Positions 35,953 through 45,262 of a stretch of 64,000 nucleotides of DNA are shown piece after piece. Each line of letters starts with the position of its first letter. The first letter of the stretch is position 1. Origin of the DNA: Rhodohalobacter sp. SW132 (GTDB lineage: Bacteria > Bacteroidota > Rhodothermia > Balneolales > Balneolaceae); contig NZ_QUOK01000003.1 in the NCBI RefSeq assembly GCF_003390325.1, forward strand, positions 186,001 through 250,000. Reading direction: 5' to 3'. A model generated the notes under the pieces. That model saw nothing but the letters and a program-made list of their open reading frames with translations, had not been told where the DNA came from and made no database searches. A program made the position numbers and the translations under genes.

Positions 35953-38900
35953 ATGATCAACAAGATACAGTCTGCTCTTAAAAAAGAGATTAACCTGAGG
36001 GATATAAAAACCAGGCTTTCAGGACGGGAAACAATACAGCTTATCAATTTTACAGGTTCGTCGGCTTCGTTTTTATACCACGAACTGAGCCGGTCGGAAG
36101 GCGTTGTGCTTGTTCTCACGGAAGACCAGGAGAAAGCAGCGGCTGTCGCATCTGATATTGAACAGATGGGCAGTAGCGGCGTATATCTCTTTCCGGCTAC
36201 CCGCCGAAAACCCTACGATGATCAGAAAATCGTTGATACGTCAACACTGGTTCAGCGCTCCGAAGTTTTGGAACAGATTCAAACCGGAAATGCAAAGGTG
36301 GTAACAGCCCCGCTTGAAGCCATTTTTGATAAGCTCGTACCGCCGGAGCAGTTTTCAGGAGCGTCACTCACACTGAAAAAAGGGATGCCCCTCTCGCCCG
36401 AAGATCTCTCTACACAACTCACAGAACAGGGCTACGGAACGCAACGTTTTGTAGGATCCCCCGGCGAATTTGCCATCCGCGGTGGTATTTTTGATATCTT
36501 TCCGTTTTCAGGTGAATATCCCATTCGTCTTGAATTTTTTGGGGATGAGATCGACACCATCCGGGAATTTGACCCCGATTCTCAGCGATCAGTTGCCTTT
36601 CTGGATCATTGCCGGATTGTACCCAACGCCGCCTTTTCAGGAGCAGCAAATAAAGAAACGCTCCTCTCCTACCTACCGGACAGTGCCATCCTGGCTGTTG
36701 ATGAACCGGACTTATTCCGATCCCGTATCGAAGAGTTTACAGAGCAGGCTGAAAAACGATATGCTGAACTCGATGATGAAGATCTCAACCGGCCGGAAGA
36801 CGAATATCTTTCACTCCGGGAATGGGATGAAACAATTCAGAAATATGGCATCATCACATCCGGTTCCATGAACCGATCAGGTCATACTGGTTTGAAGGCA
36901 GAGCTTAATTCAGCACCTCACCCGTCATTTAACGGAAGTTTTAAGGTTCTGCGATCTTTTATATCCGAAAAATCAGCTGCCGGAATTCAAACAATAATTC
37001 TGTGTAATCACGAAAATCAAAAAGAGAGGTTTGAAGAGCTTCTTGGCGAACCCAGTGAAGAGTTCAGCTACCTGCTGGCCGTTCATTCATTACACCAGGG
37101 ATTTATACTTCCGGGTCAGAAACTTGCTGTACTAACCGACCACGAAATTTTCAACCGCTACCACCGTCCGAAAACCAAAAGAAAACAGGTTCGCGGCGGA
37201 ATCTCTCTGAAAGAACTGAAAGATTTGAACGTGGGCGATTACGTGGTTCACGTAGATTACGGCATTGCAACCTTTGCCGGATTTAAAAAAATAGATGTTC
37301 GAAACACCGTTCAGGAAGCTGCAGTACTTCGATACAAAGACGATTCCATTCTGTATGTGAATGTTTCCAGCCTTCATAAGCTTCAAAAATATTCCGGCAA
37401 AGAGGGGAAAAAACCACGAATTACGAAACTCGGTTCCGGTGAATGGGCGCGGAAAAAAGCAACGACCCGCAAAAAAGTTAAGGATATCGCGCGGGAACTG
37501 ATCCAGCTCTACGCCAAGCGAAAAGCGATGGAAGCGTTTAGTTTTTCAGAGGACCAGTCGTGGCAGACCGAAATGGAGGCCCGCTTTGAGTTTGAGGAAA
37601 CTCCGGATCAAATGGAGGCCATTGAGGCTGTAAAACGGGATATGGAATCACACCAGCCAATGGACAGGCTCATCTGTGGTGATGTGGGATTTGGAAAAAC
37701 CGAAGTCGCCATGCGGGCCGCATTCAAAGCCGTGATGGATCAGAAACAGGTGGCCATTCTTGTTCCAACGACGATCCTGGCCGATCAGCACGCAAAAACG
37801 TTCCAGGAGCGAATGAAAGATTTCCCGGTTGTGGTTGAGTCACTCTCCCGGTTCAGAACCACGGCAGAACAGAAACAAATTGTAAAAGACCTGGAAGCGG
37901 GAAAAGTAGATATTCTGATCGGCACGCACCGAATCGTTTCCAAAGATGTCAAGTTCAAAGATCTCGGGCTTTTAGTAATTGACGAGGAGCAGCGATTTGG
38001 TGTATCCGTAAAAGAGAAACTAAAAAAGTTCCGCGCTTCTGTTGATGTGATGACCATGACTGCAACGCCAATTCCGCGTACGCTGCAATTTTCGCTGATG
38101 GGTGCACGCGACCTGAGCATTATCAATACACCGCCATCAAACCGCCAGCCGGTATATACCGAAATTCACAGTTTTGATACTGAGCTGATCCGGGATTCCA
38201 TTTTGCAGGAAACATCAAGAGGCGGACAGATCTTTTTCATCAACAACCGCGTTAAAAATATTAAAGAAGTAACGGAAATGATCCGTGAACTGGTACCCAA
38301 TATCAAGATTCGCACGGCTCACGGGCAGATGAAACCTTCCAGTCTCGAGAAAATCATCCAGGATTTTTATCAGCATAAATTTGATGTGCTGATTTCCACC
38401 AATATCGTGGAGAACGGGATTGATATTTCCAATGCAAACACCATTATCATCAATAATGCGAATCAGTTTGGTCTGTCCGAACTTCACCAGCTGCGCGGTC
38501 GTGTGGGGCGGTCAAACCGAAAAGCATTTTGCTACCTGATCACACCGCCGATCCGGAGTCTTTCAGAAGATGCCCGAAAACGACTGATGGCCCTTGAGGA
38601 GCATTCCGATCTTGGTTCCGGCTTTAATATTGCGATGAGAGACCTGGATATCCGGGGAGCGGGCGATATTCTGGGTGCCGAGCAGAGCGGATTTATCACT
38701 GATATCGGCTTCGAAATGTATACCAAAATCCTTGACGATGCCGTGCGTGAGCTTAAGGAGACGGAATTCAGCTCCATGTTCTCAAGTGAACCGAAATCGA
38801 TCGAGCTGCCTGATACACTGGTTGAGTTTGATCACTCCGCATACCTCGAAAACAGCTACGTATCTGACAACGTAGAAAGACTAAACCTCTACCGAAAACT

Positions 38901-39300
38901 TGCCGAAGCTTCAAGCAGCAAGCAAATTGATGACTGGGAAGAGGAACTGAAAGACCGGTTTGGCCCTATGCCCAAAAGTGCCGTTTTCCTTGTTTTAGCC
39001 ACACGCATTAAACTGGCTGCTTCAAAACGCCTCGTTAAAAAAATAACAATCCGGGCAAACCGGATGTGGCTCCAGTTTCCGAAACATAAATCAGATCTCG
39101 GCGAGAAATTTTACGGAAATGGGTACTTTCAGAAAATTCTAAAAGATGTGGAGGAAAACAGCGGAAAATCATTTGAAGTGATCCAGAAAAAAGATGCTGT
39201 ACGTTTGGTGATTCAAAACATCCCCGACAGTGATGCTGCGCTTGATTATCTGCGCGGTCTGGTCCATTTTGATCAACGTGAAGAGTCTGTACCAGCATGA
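35953..39300 (+). CDS. mfd: Transcription-repair coupling factor Mfd
   Basis: Mfd recognises RNA polymerase stalled at DNA lesions, pushes it off with its translocase and recruits UvrA. The 1115-residue protein has a UvrB-like N-terminal region (GSPGEFAIRGGIFDIFPF), then a CarD-like RNA polymerase interaction domain (VGDYVVHVDYGIATFAGFKK near 420-440), then RecG-like motor motifs: CGDVGFGKTEVAMRAAF, DEEQRFGV, TMTATPIPRTL and the QLRGRVGRSNRKAF region. A C-terminal TRCF domain follows. Length is close to the usual 1150. Its stop overlaps the Sua5-type gene as ATGA. Confidence 0.97.
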   Translation: MINKIQSALKKEINLRDIKTRLSGRETIQLINFTGSSASFLYHELSRSEGVVLVLTEDQEKAAAVASDIEQMGSSGVYLFPATRRKPYDDQKIVDTSTLVQRSEVLEQIQTGNAKVVTAPLEAIFDKLVPPEQFSGASLTLKKGMPLSPEDLSTQLTEQGYGTQRFVGSPGEFAIRGGIFDIFPFSGEYPIRLEFFGDEIDTIREFDPDSQRSVAFLDHCRIVPNAAFSGAANKETLLSYLPDSAILAVDEPDLFRSRIEEFTEQAEKRYAELDDEDLNRPEDEYLSLREWDETIQKYGIITSGSMNRSGHTGLKAELNSAPHPSFNGSFKVLRSFISEKSAAGIQTIILCNHENQKERFEELLGEPSEEFSYLLAVHSLHQGFILPGQKLAVLTDHEIFNRYHRPKTKRKQVRGGISLKELKDLNVGDYVVHVDYGIATFAGFKKIDVRNTVQEAAVLRYKDDSILYVNVSSLHKLQKYSGKEGKKPRITKLGSGEWARKKATTRKKVKDIARELIQLYAKRKAMEAFSFSEDQSWQTEMEARFEFEETPDQMEAIEAVKRDMESHQPMDRLICGDVGFGKTEVAMRAAFKAVMDQKQVAILVPTTILADQHAKTFQERMKDFPVVVESLSRFRTTAEQKQIVKDLEAGKVDILIGTHRIVSKDVKFKDLGLLVIDEEQRFGVSVKEKLKKFRASVDVMTMTATPIPRTLQFSLMGARDLSIINTPPSNRQPVYTEIHSFDTELIRDSILQETSRGGQIFFINNRVKNIKEVTEMIRELVPNIKIRTAHGQMKPSSLEKIIQDFYQHKFDVLISTNIVENGIDISNANTIIINNANQFGLSELHQLRGRVGRSNRKAFCYLITPPIRSLSEDARKRLMALEEHSDLGSGFNIAMRDLDIRGAGDILGAEQSGFITDIGFEMYTKILDDAVRELKETEFSSMFSSEPKSIELPDTLVEFDHSAYLENSYVSDNVERLNLYRKLAEASSSKQIDDWEEELKDRFGPMPKSAVFLVLATRIKLAASKRLVKKITIRANRMWLQFPKHKSDLGEKFYGNGYFQKILKDVEENSGKSFEVIQKKDAVRLVIQNIPDSDAALDYLRGLVHFDQREESVPA

Positions 39301-40238
39301 TCGTTTCAGTTACAAAAGCATCTGAAATCATTCGCGCTGGTGGCCTGGTTGCCATTCCCACCGAAACCGTTTACGGGCTTGCTGCCGATGCTTCCAACGC
39401 CCTGGCCGTCCAGAAAACCTTCAACGTAAAGGGTAGGCCGGCTGATAATCCATTGATTGTTCATATCTCCTCTTTAAACCAGGTTTCAGATTTTGCATCA
39501 GAGTTTCCTGATTTCGCACAAAAACTTGCTGCGGAATTCTGGCCGGGTCCGCTAACCATTGTACTAAAGAAAAAAAACAGTGTACTGGATCTCGTCACCG
39601 CAGGCCTCGATACTGTAGCACTCCGCATGCCGAATCACCCCCTGGCTCTTCATCTGATTTCCATGAGTGGCCCGGTAACGGCCCCGAGTGCCAACCGGTC
39701 GGGACTGCCCAGCCCCACACGGCCTGCTCATGTTACAGACGATTTTGGGCCCGATTTCCCGGTTCTCGATGGCGGTGAATGCACCATTGGAATTGAATCA
39801 ACGGTTATTGATCTGAGTACAGAAAACCCGGTAATTTTAAGACCGGGGAGAATCTCCACAGAAGAAATATCACAACGGTTGTCTGTAGCTGTGGATCACA
39901 CCGACGAGACTTTATCGGATCTAAAAAAAAGCCCCGGTACCCGCTACACTCATTACAAGCCGCGGGCTGATGTTCAATGGCTGCCATCGGGATCAGAAAT
40001 AACATTGCATCAGGATGAACTCTACATTTTTCATTCCGGTACTCACCAAACAAATTCCAATAACGTAATCGACTTTGCCGGTGATTTTGATGCCCTTGGC
40101 AGAGCGATTTACGATCTGTATCGCACAGCCGACCGGAGAAATTACACAAATATTTACATTGAGCCCCTGCCCAATCCCTCCGATCACCCCATGATTCCGC
40201 CCCTGTTAAACAGAATACAAAAGTCTGTAAGCCAGTAA
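39297..40238 (+). CDS. L-threonylcarbamoyladenylate synthase (Sua5 type)
   Basis: This 313-residue enzyme makes threonylcarbamoyl-AMP from threonine, bicarbonate and ATP, the first step of t6A modification of ANN-decoding tRNAs. The N-terminal YrdC domain has KGRPADNPL and the SANRSGLPSPT segment; a C-terminal Sua5 domain (about 205-313) with SPGTRYTHYKPRA joins them, so this is the long Sua5/YwlC form and not TsaC. The start overlaps the mfd stop by four bases, giving translational coupling. Confidence 0.95.
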   Translation: MIVSVTKASEIIRAGGLVAIPTETVYGLAADASNALAVQKTFNVKGRPADNPLIVHISSLNQVSDFASEFPDFAQKLAAEFWPGPLTIVLKKKNSVLDLVTAGLDTVALRMPNHPLALHLISMSGPVTAPSANRSGLPSPTRPAHVTDDFGPDFPVLDGGECTIGIESTVIDLSTENPVILRPGRISTEEISQRLSVAVDHTDETLSDLKKSPGTRYTHYKPRADVQWLPSGSEITLHQDELYIFHSGTHQTNSNNVIDFAGDFDALGRAIYDLYRTADRRNYTNIYIEPLPNPSDHPMIPPLLNRIQKSVSQ

Positions 40239-40390
40239 GTTACGTTCTCATCATACACAGGTCCGGAATGTTTTTTCAATTCGTGAAACGATTCTGAATT
40301 CCTGCCATGTTTAGAAGCCACCTGAAGTCAATGATATTTTTTCATTCACTCTATCAGGATCTTTAACCCCAAAATAAACACTGAAAAATT

Positions 40391-42115
40391 ATGAAGCGTA
40401 ATCTATATAAACGCCTGTTACTATTCGCAGGAATTCCACTACTTATCATGACTTTTATTACCGCTTGCGGTGATGATTCACCGTCAGGCGTGGAACCCCC
40501 TGTAGAAGAAGATTTGAATATAGTTGAAACCGCTGAAGAAGCGGGTAACTTTACCACCCTCCTCTCCGTAGCAACCGATCTTGGACTTGCCGATGTTTTG
40601 GCAACAGAAGAATTAACGGTATTTGCTCCAACCGATGATGCATTTGCCAGCCTGCCAGACGGCCTGCTTGATGAACTATCAGATGATCAGTTAACTGAAA
40701 TACTCCTCTACCACGTACTTGCCGGGGCTGTTATGTCGTCGCAAATCGATGCACAGCAAGATGCGGAAACGGAGCAGGGAGAACGAATTCTGCTGCAATC
40801 AAATGGCGGAGTGACAATTAATGGAACATCCACCGTAATCAGTGCGGATATTCAGGCTACCAACGGGGTGATCCATGCAGTTGATGAAGTTCTGCTTCCG
40901 GCTGAATTCAGAGAACCCGGAATTATTGAAGAAGCCCAGGCTGCAGGTGAATTTTCCATCCTGTTAGACGCAATTGAAGATGCAGGCCTTACCACAACCC
41001 TTCAGTTCCTCGGGCCATTTACTGTGTTTGCACCGTCAGATGATGCTTTTAATGATCTCGGGCTCGATGTAGTTGACGGACTGAGTGACGAACAACTTGC
41101 TGATATACTCACGTACCATGTACTTGATGGTGAAGTTGCCTCAGGCGATTTACAACCCACACAAACTGTTACCGCGTTGAATAGCGGTGAACTTTTCATC
41201 ACAGCCGATAATGGCGATGTGACAGTGAACGGTACTTCCGGAGTATTTCTGGCGGATGTAGCTGCCAGAAATGGAACTATCCATGCCGTTGACCAGGTAC
41301 TTCTCCCGGATGCGTATGGAAATGTGGTTGATAACGCGATTAAACGATACGATCTGACCACACTTGTGGACCTCGTTGTAGCGCAGGATCTGGCCGGTAC
41401 TCTTTCTGATGAAAATGAAGAGTTTACCGTTTTTGCTCCCACAAATGATGCTTTTGAAGAGATCAGCGATGTGGTTGGCGGTCTAAACGACGAACAGGTT
41501 ACAAATACACTTCTCTATCATGTTGTCAATGCAGCTGTAGAGTCCGGTGATCTTGAATCAACCCAAACTGTTGTGACGCTTAACGACGGCGAGGAGATTT
41601 TGATTGAAGTTTCTGACGGAATAGTCACGATAAATGGCGAATCTACCGTTCAGGTAGCAGATGTAGTTGGAACCAATGGTGTGATTCACATTATTGATAC
41701 CGTTCTGATTCCGGAAGAACTTGGTGGAGGAATTCCTGCCGATGAAGCAGATGCAACGATCACGATTAACAACGTTGGATCCAGCGCATGGGTAATCGAC
41801 GAGATTGAAGGTGATGGCGCTTCTGCTGAACTTGAAGAGGAAAATACACCGCTAACACTCGAAGCTGAACGCAGATATACGATTGTAAATCTTGGGGCTG
41901 AAGACCATCCGCTCCAGTTGCGAGATGCCGATGGCACCGTACTGATTTCTGCTCAGGGTGATGGAGAAATTCATAACTATGAACCGGCCAACGTAGTCGT
42001 AAATGATGAGGACGGGTCAATAACCTTCACCTTAACGGGCGGACTGGCCGAAGCTATTGCAACATACAACTGCACTCCGCACGCTGCAATGGAAGGCGAT
42101 ATAATTGTGAACTGA
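40391..42115 (+). CDS. Lipoprotein with three fasciclin domains and an amicyanin-type cupredoxin domain
   Basis: This 574-residue protein has lipobox ITAC with Cys26. Three FAS1 domains follow at about 41-170, 176-306 and 311-441, each with the TVFAPTDDAF-type and LLYHV..G motifs. The C-terminal part (about 452-574) is a cupredoxin with predicted copper ligands H506, C561, H564 and M567. The CTPHAAM loop (C-x2-H-x2-M) matches amicyanin spacing. FAS1 domains mediate adhesion; a copper electron carrier attached to them is unusual. It is acidic overall, and a strong terminator follows. Confidence 0.9.
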   Translation: MKRNLYKRLLLFAGIPLLIMTFITACGDDSPSGVEPPVEEDLNIVETAEEAGNFTTLLSVATDLGLADVLATEELTVFAPTDDAFASLPDGLLDELSDDQLTEILLYHVLAGAVMSSQIDAQQDAETEQGERILLQSNGGVTINGTSTVISADIQATNGVIHAVDEVLLPAEFREPGIIEEAQAAGEFSILLDAIEDAGLTTTLQFLGPFTVFAPSDDAFNDLGLDVVDGLSDEQLADILTYHVLDGEVASGDLQPTQTVTALNSGELFITADNGDVTVNGTSGVFLADVAARNGTIHAVDQVLLPDAYGNVVDNAIKRYDLTTLVDLVVAQDLAGTLSDENEEFTVFAPTNDAFEEISDVVGGLNDEQVTNTLLYHVVNAAVESGDLESTQTVVTLNDGEEILIEVSDGIVTINGESTVQVADVVGTNGVIHIIDTVLIPEELGGGIPADEADATITINNVGSSAWVIDEIEGDGASAELEEENTPLTLEAERRYTIVNLGAEDHPLQLRDADGTVLISAQGDGEIHNYEPANVVVNDEDGSITFTLTGGLAEAIATYNCTPHAAMEGDIIVN

Positions 42116-42157
42116 TATTTAGAGAAGCTATTTTAGTTTCAAACATATTATAAATTA

Positions 42158-42190
42158 GGCGCTTTGATTCAGTTCAAAGCGCCTTTTTTT
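42158..42190 (+). terminator. Rho-independent terminator after the FAS1-cupredoxin gene
   Basis: GGCGCTTTGA...TCAAAGCGCC is a long perfect stem followed by TTTTTTT, 43 nt past the stop codon. Confidence 0.95.
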
Positions 42191-42297
42191 ATTGGGTTTT
42201 AGAAAATTCATTGTAAATGAAAAAAGTATCATGCCGCATCCAGAAGCATCAGGGTGGGTCCATAGTAACGTGATGGTTCAAATCAAAAGGTATGACA

Positions 42298-42508
42298 ACC
42301 CCGTCTCGTAGAGACGATATATTTGTAGAACCAGATCACATCGCCAAAACCAAGATCTTCCGTAGGAACAAAATGTTTCTTTGAACGGGCTTTGAGCCAA
42401 TTCAAAATCCACATACCTAACCAAATATACCGTACCTACGGCACGGCGGATGGAATGCACCGCCAATTTTTTCTACAAATATAATGCTCCGATGGGAGCA
42501 TGGTTTGC
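42298..42508. repeat. Multi-hairpin structured repeat (copy A)
   Basis: It opens with CCCGTCTCGTAGAGACGATA (a GTCTC/GAGAC hairpin) and TATATTTGTAGAA, and closes with TTCTACAAATATAATGCTCC and a GCTCCGATGGGAGC hairpin. The two TTTGTAGAA-type arms are complementary, so the element folds into one long closing stem with internal hairpins including TTCCGTAGGAA and CCGTACCTACGG. A near copy is at 42760-42975. The nearby CCCCGAACGGGG and CCCGGGGTTGCAACCCCGGG hairpins sit just after this copy. Confidence 0.75.
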
Positions 42509-42759
42509 CACAAAAAAGTGACCAGCCCCGAACGGGGCGCTAGTCAACAGCCCGGGGTTGCAACCCCGGGAATTCGTTAAGGATCAAAAACAGGAATCCC
42601 GAGGCGTTAAATTCTGCAGAATCAAAGAACCCTCCGAGGGATTGTCCGATGAATGTTGCACCGCACCGAATCTATTGTCAAATAAGGAGATCACACGTTC
42701 GTGCCCGCAATGACGTGGTGGATTTGCCCAGGAATCCTTCAAACAATCTATCCAGACAG

Positions 42760-42975
42760 AACCCGTCTCGTAGAGACGATATATTTGTAGAAACAGATCA
42801 CATCGCCAAATCCGGGATGTTCCGTAGGAACAATATGTTTCCTTGAACGGGATATACACGAATTAAAAGCCATGAGCCTAACAAAATATACCGTACGTAC
42901 GGCCCGGCGAATGGAATACACCGACTATTTTTCTACAAATATAATGCTCCGATGGGAGCATGGTTTGCCACAAAA
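42760..42975. repeat. Multi-hairpin structured repeat (copy B)
   Basis: Direct repeat of 42298-42508 in the same orientation, with the hairpins and the closing TATATTTGTAGAA / TTCTACAAATATA arms preserved despite substitutions in the linkers. The copies are separated by about 250 bp without recognised genes. Copy B ends about a dozen bases from the SDR-like gene stop. Confidence 0.75.
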
Positions 42976-42986
42976 AGCTAAAATCA

Positions 42987-43619
42987 TCAAAGTGACTGAA
43001 GGGCATCCGGAATCGGTGTATCACCTGATAGCAGGTCAAATGATTTATAAAACGTTTTTTCTTCTTCGAACGATTCGGCGACTACAGCAGCTACATCTTC
43101 CCGTGGAATTTCTCCCCCATCCAGGTTACCGACTTTTATATTGCCCGTTCCATTTTCATTGGTAAGACGTCCAGGTTTGATAATAGTATAGTTCAAACCA
43201 CTGTTCAGTAATGCTTCATCAGCATCTGCCTTTGCCTTCTGGTATGCCTGAAATACCTCATCTCCTCTTGGTGTGTCTAACCCCATCGCACTAATCATTA
43301 TATAGCGTTGAATTTCATTTTCAGCACAAGCTCTAATCAGTTTGATTGCACCATCGCGATCAACGGACTTTTTTCGCTCTTTTCCGCTTCCCGGTCCGGC
43401 ACCGGCCGCAAAGAGTACGGCGTCAACATTACCAACGGCTTCTGAAATGTCGGCTTCCTGTTCAATGTCACAGATTACCGGTTCCACACCCAACTTTTTA
43501 AGATCACTTTTCTGTTCCTTTTTTCGAATAATTCCTCTTACATGGTGCCCCTTTTCAATCAATATTGGGTGAAGGTGACGTGCAATCTTTCCGCTTGCTC
43601 CTACGACAGTAATATTCAT
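42987..43619 (-). CDS. NAD(P)-binding atypical short-chain dehydrogenase (YwnB/NmrA-like)
   Basis: This 210-residue protein begins with VVGASGKIARHL, the GxxGxxG variant used by atypical SDRs. A DAVLFAAGAGPGSG segment follows, then YIMISAMG and the YTIIKPGRL motif near residue 145. The size and motifs fit NAD(P)H-binding proteins annotated as SDR family oxidoreductases, many of which sense cofactor state or reduce unknown substrates. There is no classical YxxxK at the usual position. It stands alone, facing the repeat region. Confidence 0.85.
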   Translation of the reverse strand: MNITVVGASGKIARHLHPILIEKGHHVRGIIRKKEQKSDLKKLGVEPVICDIEQEADISEAVGNVDAVLFAAGAGPGSGKERKKSVDRDGAIKLIRACAENEIQRYIMISAMGLDTPRGDEVFQAYQKAKADADEALLNSGLNYTIIKPGRLTNENGTGNIKVGNLDGGEIPREDVAAVVAESFEEEKTFYKSFDLLSGDTPIPDALQSL

Positions 43620-43797
43620 AGTTTGCTTATTGATTTGAAATTTATCTCTTATTGATCTGTACTGCGGTACCGACGGTAAGTAATCAGTTTCAAGGCATTG
43701 GAAAAGTCATCAATGTGTGACTTCTTGAAATTATGTCACTCAAAATTCAACAATATGTCATCTGATGATTGTTCACTATTGCCTCAGTACCAAAGCA

Positions 43798-44004
43798 CTA
43801 CTCTTTACGAATTTTGTATACAAGATATGCAGTGACCCCCATCGCTACCGTGGTTGCACCCAAAAGTAACCCAATATTCAAATCTCTCTGTGCTTTTTCA
43901 GCTTTTCCCAGGTACCCTGAGCCAACCCCCTTTTTGGCTATTAGCCGTTCAATTTTTTCAATCCGCTGTTCAAGTTCTTTTCGGGTTTTTTCTGTAATAC
44001 TCAT
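43798..44004 (-). CDS. Small coiled-coil/transmembrane protein
   Basis: This 68-residue protein has a charged N-terminal helix (KTRKELEQRIEKIERLIAK) that looks coiled-coil, followed by one transmembrane segment (about 43-62, IGLLLGATTVAMGVTAYLVY) and a basic end. The ATG at 44004 was preferred over an upstream TTG. No function can be assigned. Confidence 0.55.
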   Translation of the reverse strand: MSITEKTRKELEQRIEKIERLIAKKGVGSGYLGKAEKAQRDLNIGLLLGATTVAMGVTAYLVYKIRKE

Positions 44005-44164
44005 TTGAGTCAAAATTTTACGTTAATATTAATAAAACAGATTTCTTTGAATGTCACATAAAAAACATCATGGAACATATTAGCGTTCAATGAGTTCGGC
44101 AATTTTTACTTACTGCAGGCAAGATTGTTTCAAAATTGTTCATTAAATAGAAAGAGCCCCGGGT

Positions 44165-44436
44165 AATGAACTACCTCGGGGCAGAGCCCGCGAGGTATCA
44201 ACTATGAACCCTTAACTTTTTGGTCAATACAAAGCTTACTTTTGGAGTGTCCCCCTTCGAAGGGGGCAATGGGGGATGATTTGTAGAGTTTTGAAACCAT
44301 AAAAATTGTTAATTTGCTTGAATCAACACCTACTGGATCATCCCCCAGCTCTCTCCGTTCGCTTCCCCCTTCAAAAGGGGACTTTTATCTTTTTCCAACC
44401 CAGAGGGACGGGGAATTAAACCACTTATGATTAAAC
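44165..44436. repeat. Long dispersed intergenic repeat (copy 4)
   Basis: The 5' 118 bp differ from 21373-21490 by about two bases, and the 3' part (44338-44436) parallels 21536-21632. The central linker is different in sequence and longer. It occupies most of the 450-bp gap between the small membrane protein and the SDR gene. Confidence 0.85.
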
Positions 44437-44465
44437 CAGAGCTCTAAGTTCCTGTCGAGTTGTTT

Positions 44466-45230
44466 TCAAATACTGCCACTCAACTTGATCCCAATCCCCC
44501 CGTCAATCCGAATCGGCTGCCCCGTAATAAAAGCCCCTTTTTCACCCGATACAAATGCCACTAATTCACCAATCTCCCTCTGATTGGCCATTCTTTCAAC
44601 CAGGTGAATATCAATCGTTTCCTGACGCACCTTATCCGGATCGGCAGACTGGCTGAATGCCTCGCGGTTCATCGGTGTATCCACACCTCCAGGACATATT
44701 GCCACAGACCGGATTTCCGGAGCATAGTCTACGGCAATACTTCTGGTTAGGCCGATTAACGCCGATTTTGAGGCAATATACGCGGCTACATTTTTCTGGG
44801 CTACAAAAGCCTGAACGCTCGACATGTTCACCACAACTCCTTTACCTTGCTTCTGCATGTAAGGGATGGTGTGTTTGGCACACAAAAAAGCACCTTTCAC
44901 ATTCACTTCCATCACATGTTCCCATTCCTCCTCGCTGGTATCCGTCACGCCTGAATATTTCAGAATTCCGGCATTGTTGACAAGCACATCCACTCTGCCA
45001 TAGTCCTTTATTACATCGCTAACTGCTTGTTGTACCTGTTTCTCACTGGATACATCACACCGGTAAAACCGGCATCGATCACCCAGATCCCGGGCAAGCC
45101 CGGTACCTGCTTTTTCGTCTACATCAAAAATTGCAACATTACCGTTATCACGATGAAAAATACGGGCACAACCTTCCCCTATGCCTTTTGCACCTCCGGT
45201 TATGATGATGGCTTTATCTGTGAATGACAT
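44466..45230 (-). CDS. Short-chain dehydrogenase/reductase (likely sugar-acid or sugar dehydrogenase)
   Basis: This 254-residue classical SDR has the NAD-binding TGGAKGIGEG at about 11-20, NNAG, the MSSVQAF catalytic Ser region and Y-I-A-S-K (YxxxK). Near the C-terminus is the conserved ITGQPIRIDGG. The ATG at 45230 was chosen because the alternative TTG start would overlap the neighbouring gene. It follows the FAH-family gene by 32 nt on the same strand. With another SDR at 46404 and the FAH hydrolase it fits non-phosphorylating L-fucose or L-rhamnose degradation, but the substrate is an inference. Confidence 0.9.
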   Translation of the reverse strand: MSFTDKAIIITGGAKGIGEGCARIFHRDNGNVAIFDVDEKAGTGLARDLGDRCRFYRCDVSSEKQVQQAVSDVIKDYGRVDVLVNNAGILKYSGVTDTSEEEWEHVMEVNVKGAFLCAKHTIPYMQKQGKGVVVNMSSVQAFVAQKNVAAYIASKSALIGLTRSIAVDYAPEIRSVAICPGGVDTPMNREAFSQSADPDKVRQETIDIHLVERMANQREIGELVAFVSGEKGAFITGQPIRIDGGIGIKLSGSI

Positions 45231-45262
45231 ATTCTGCAGTGATTTATTTAATGATGTCTGTG

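Noticed and set aside
42298-42975. Possible CRISPR array
   Set aside because: Only two long copies of a hairpin-rich element, each over 200 bp and separated by 250 bp; not short regular repeats with spacers.
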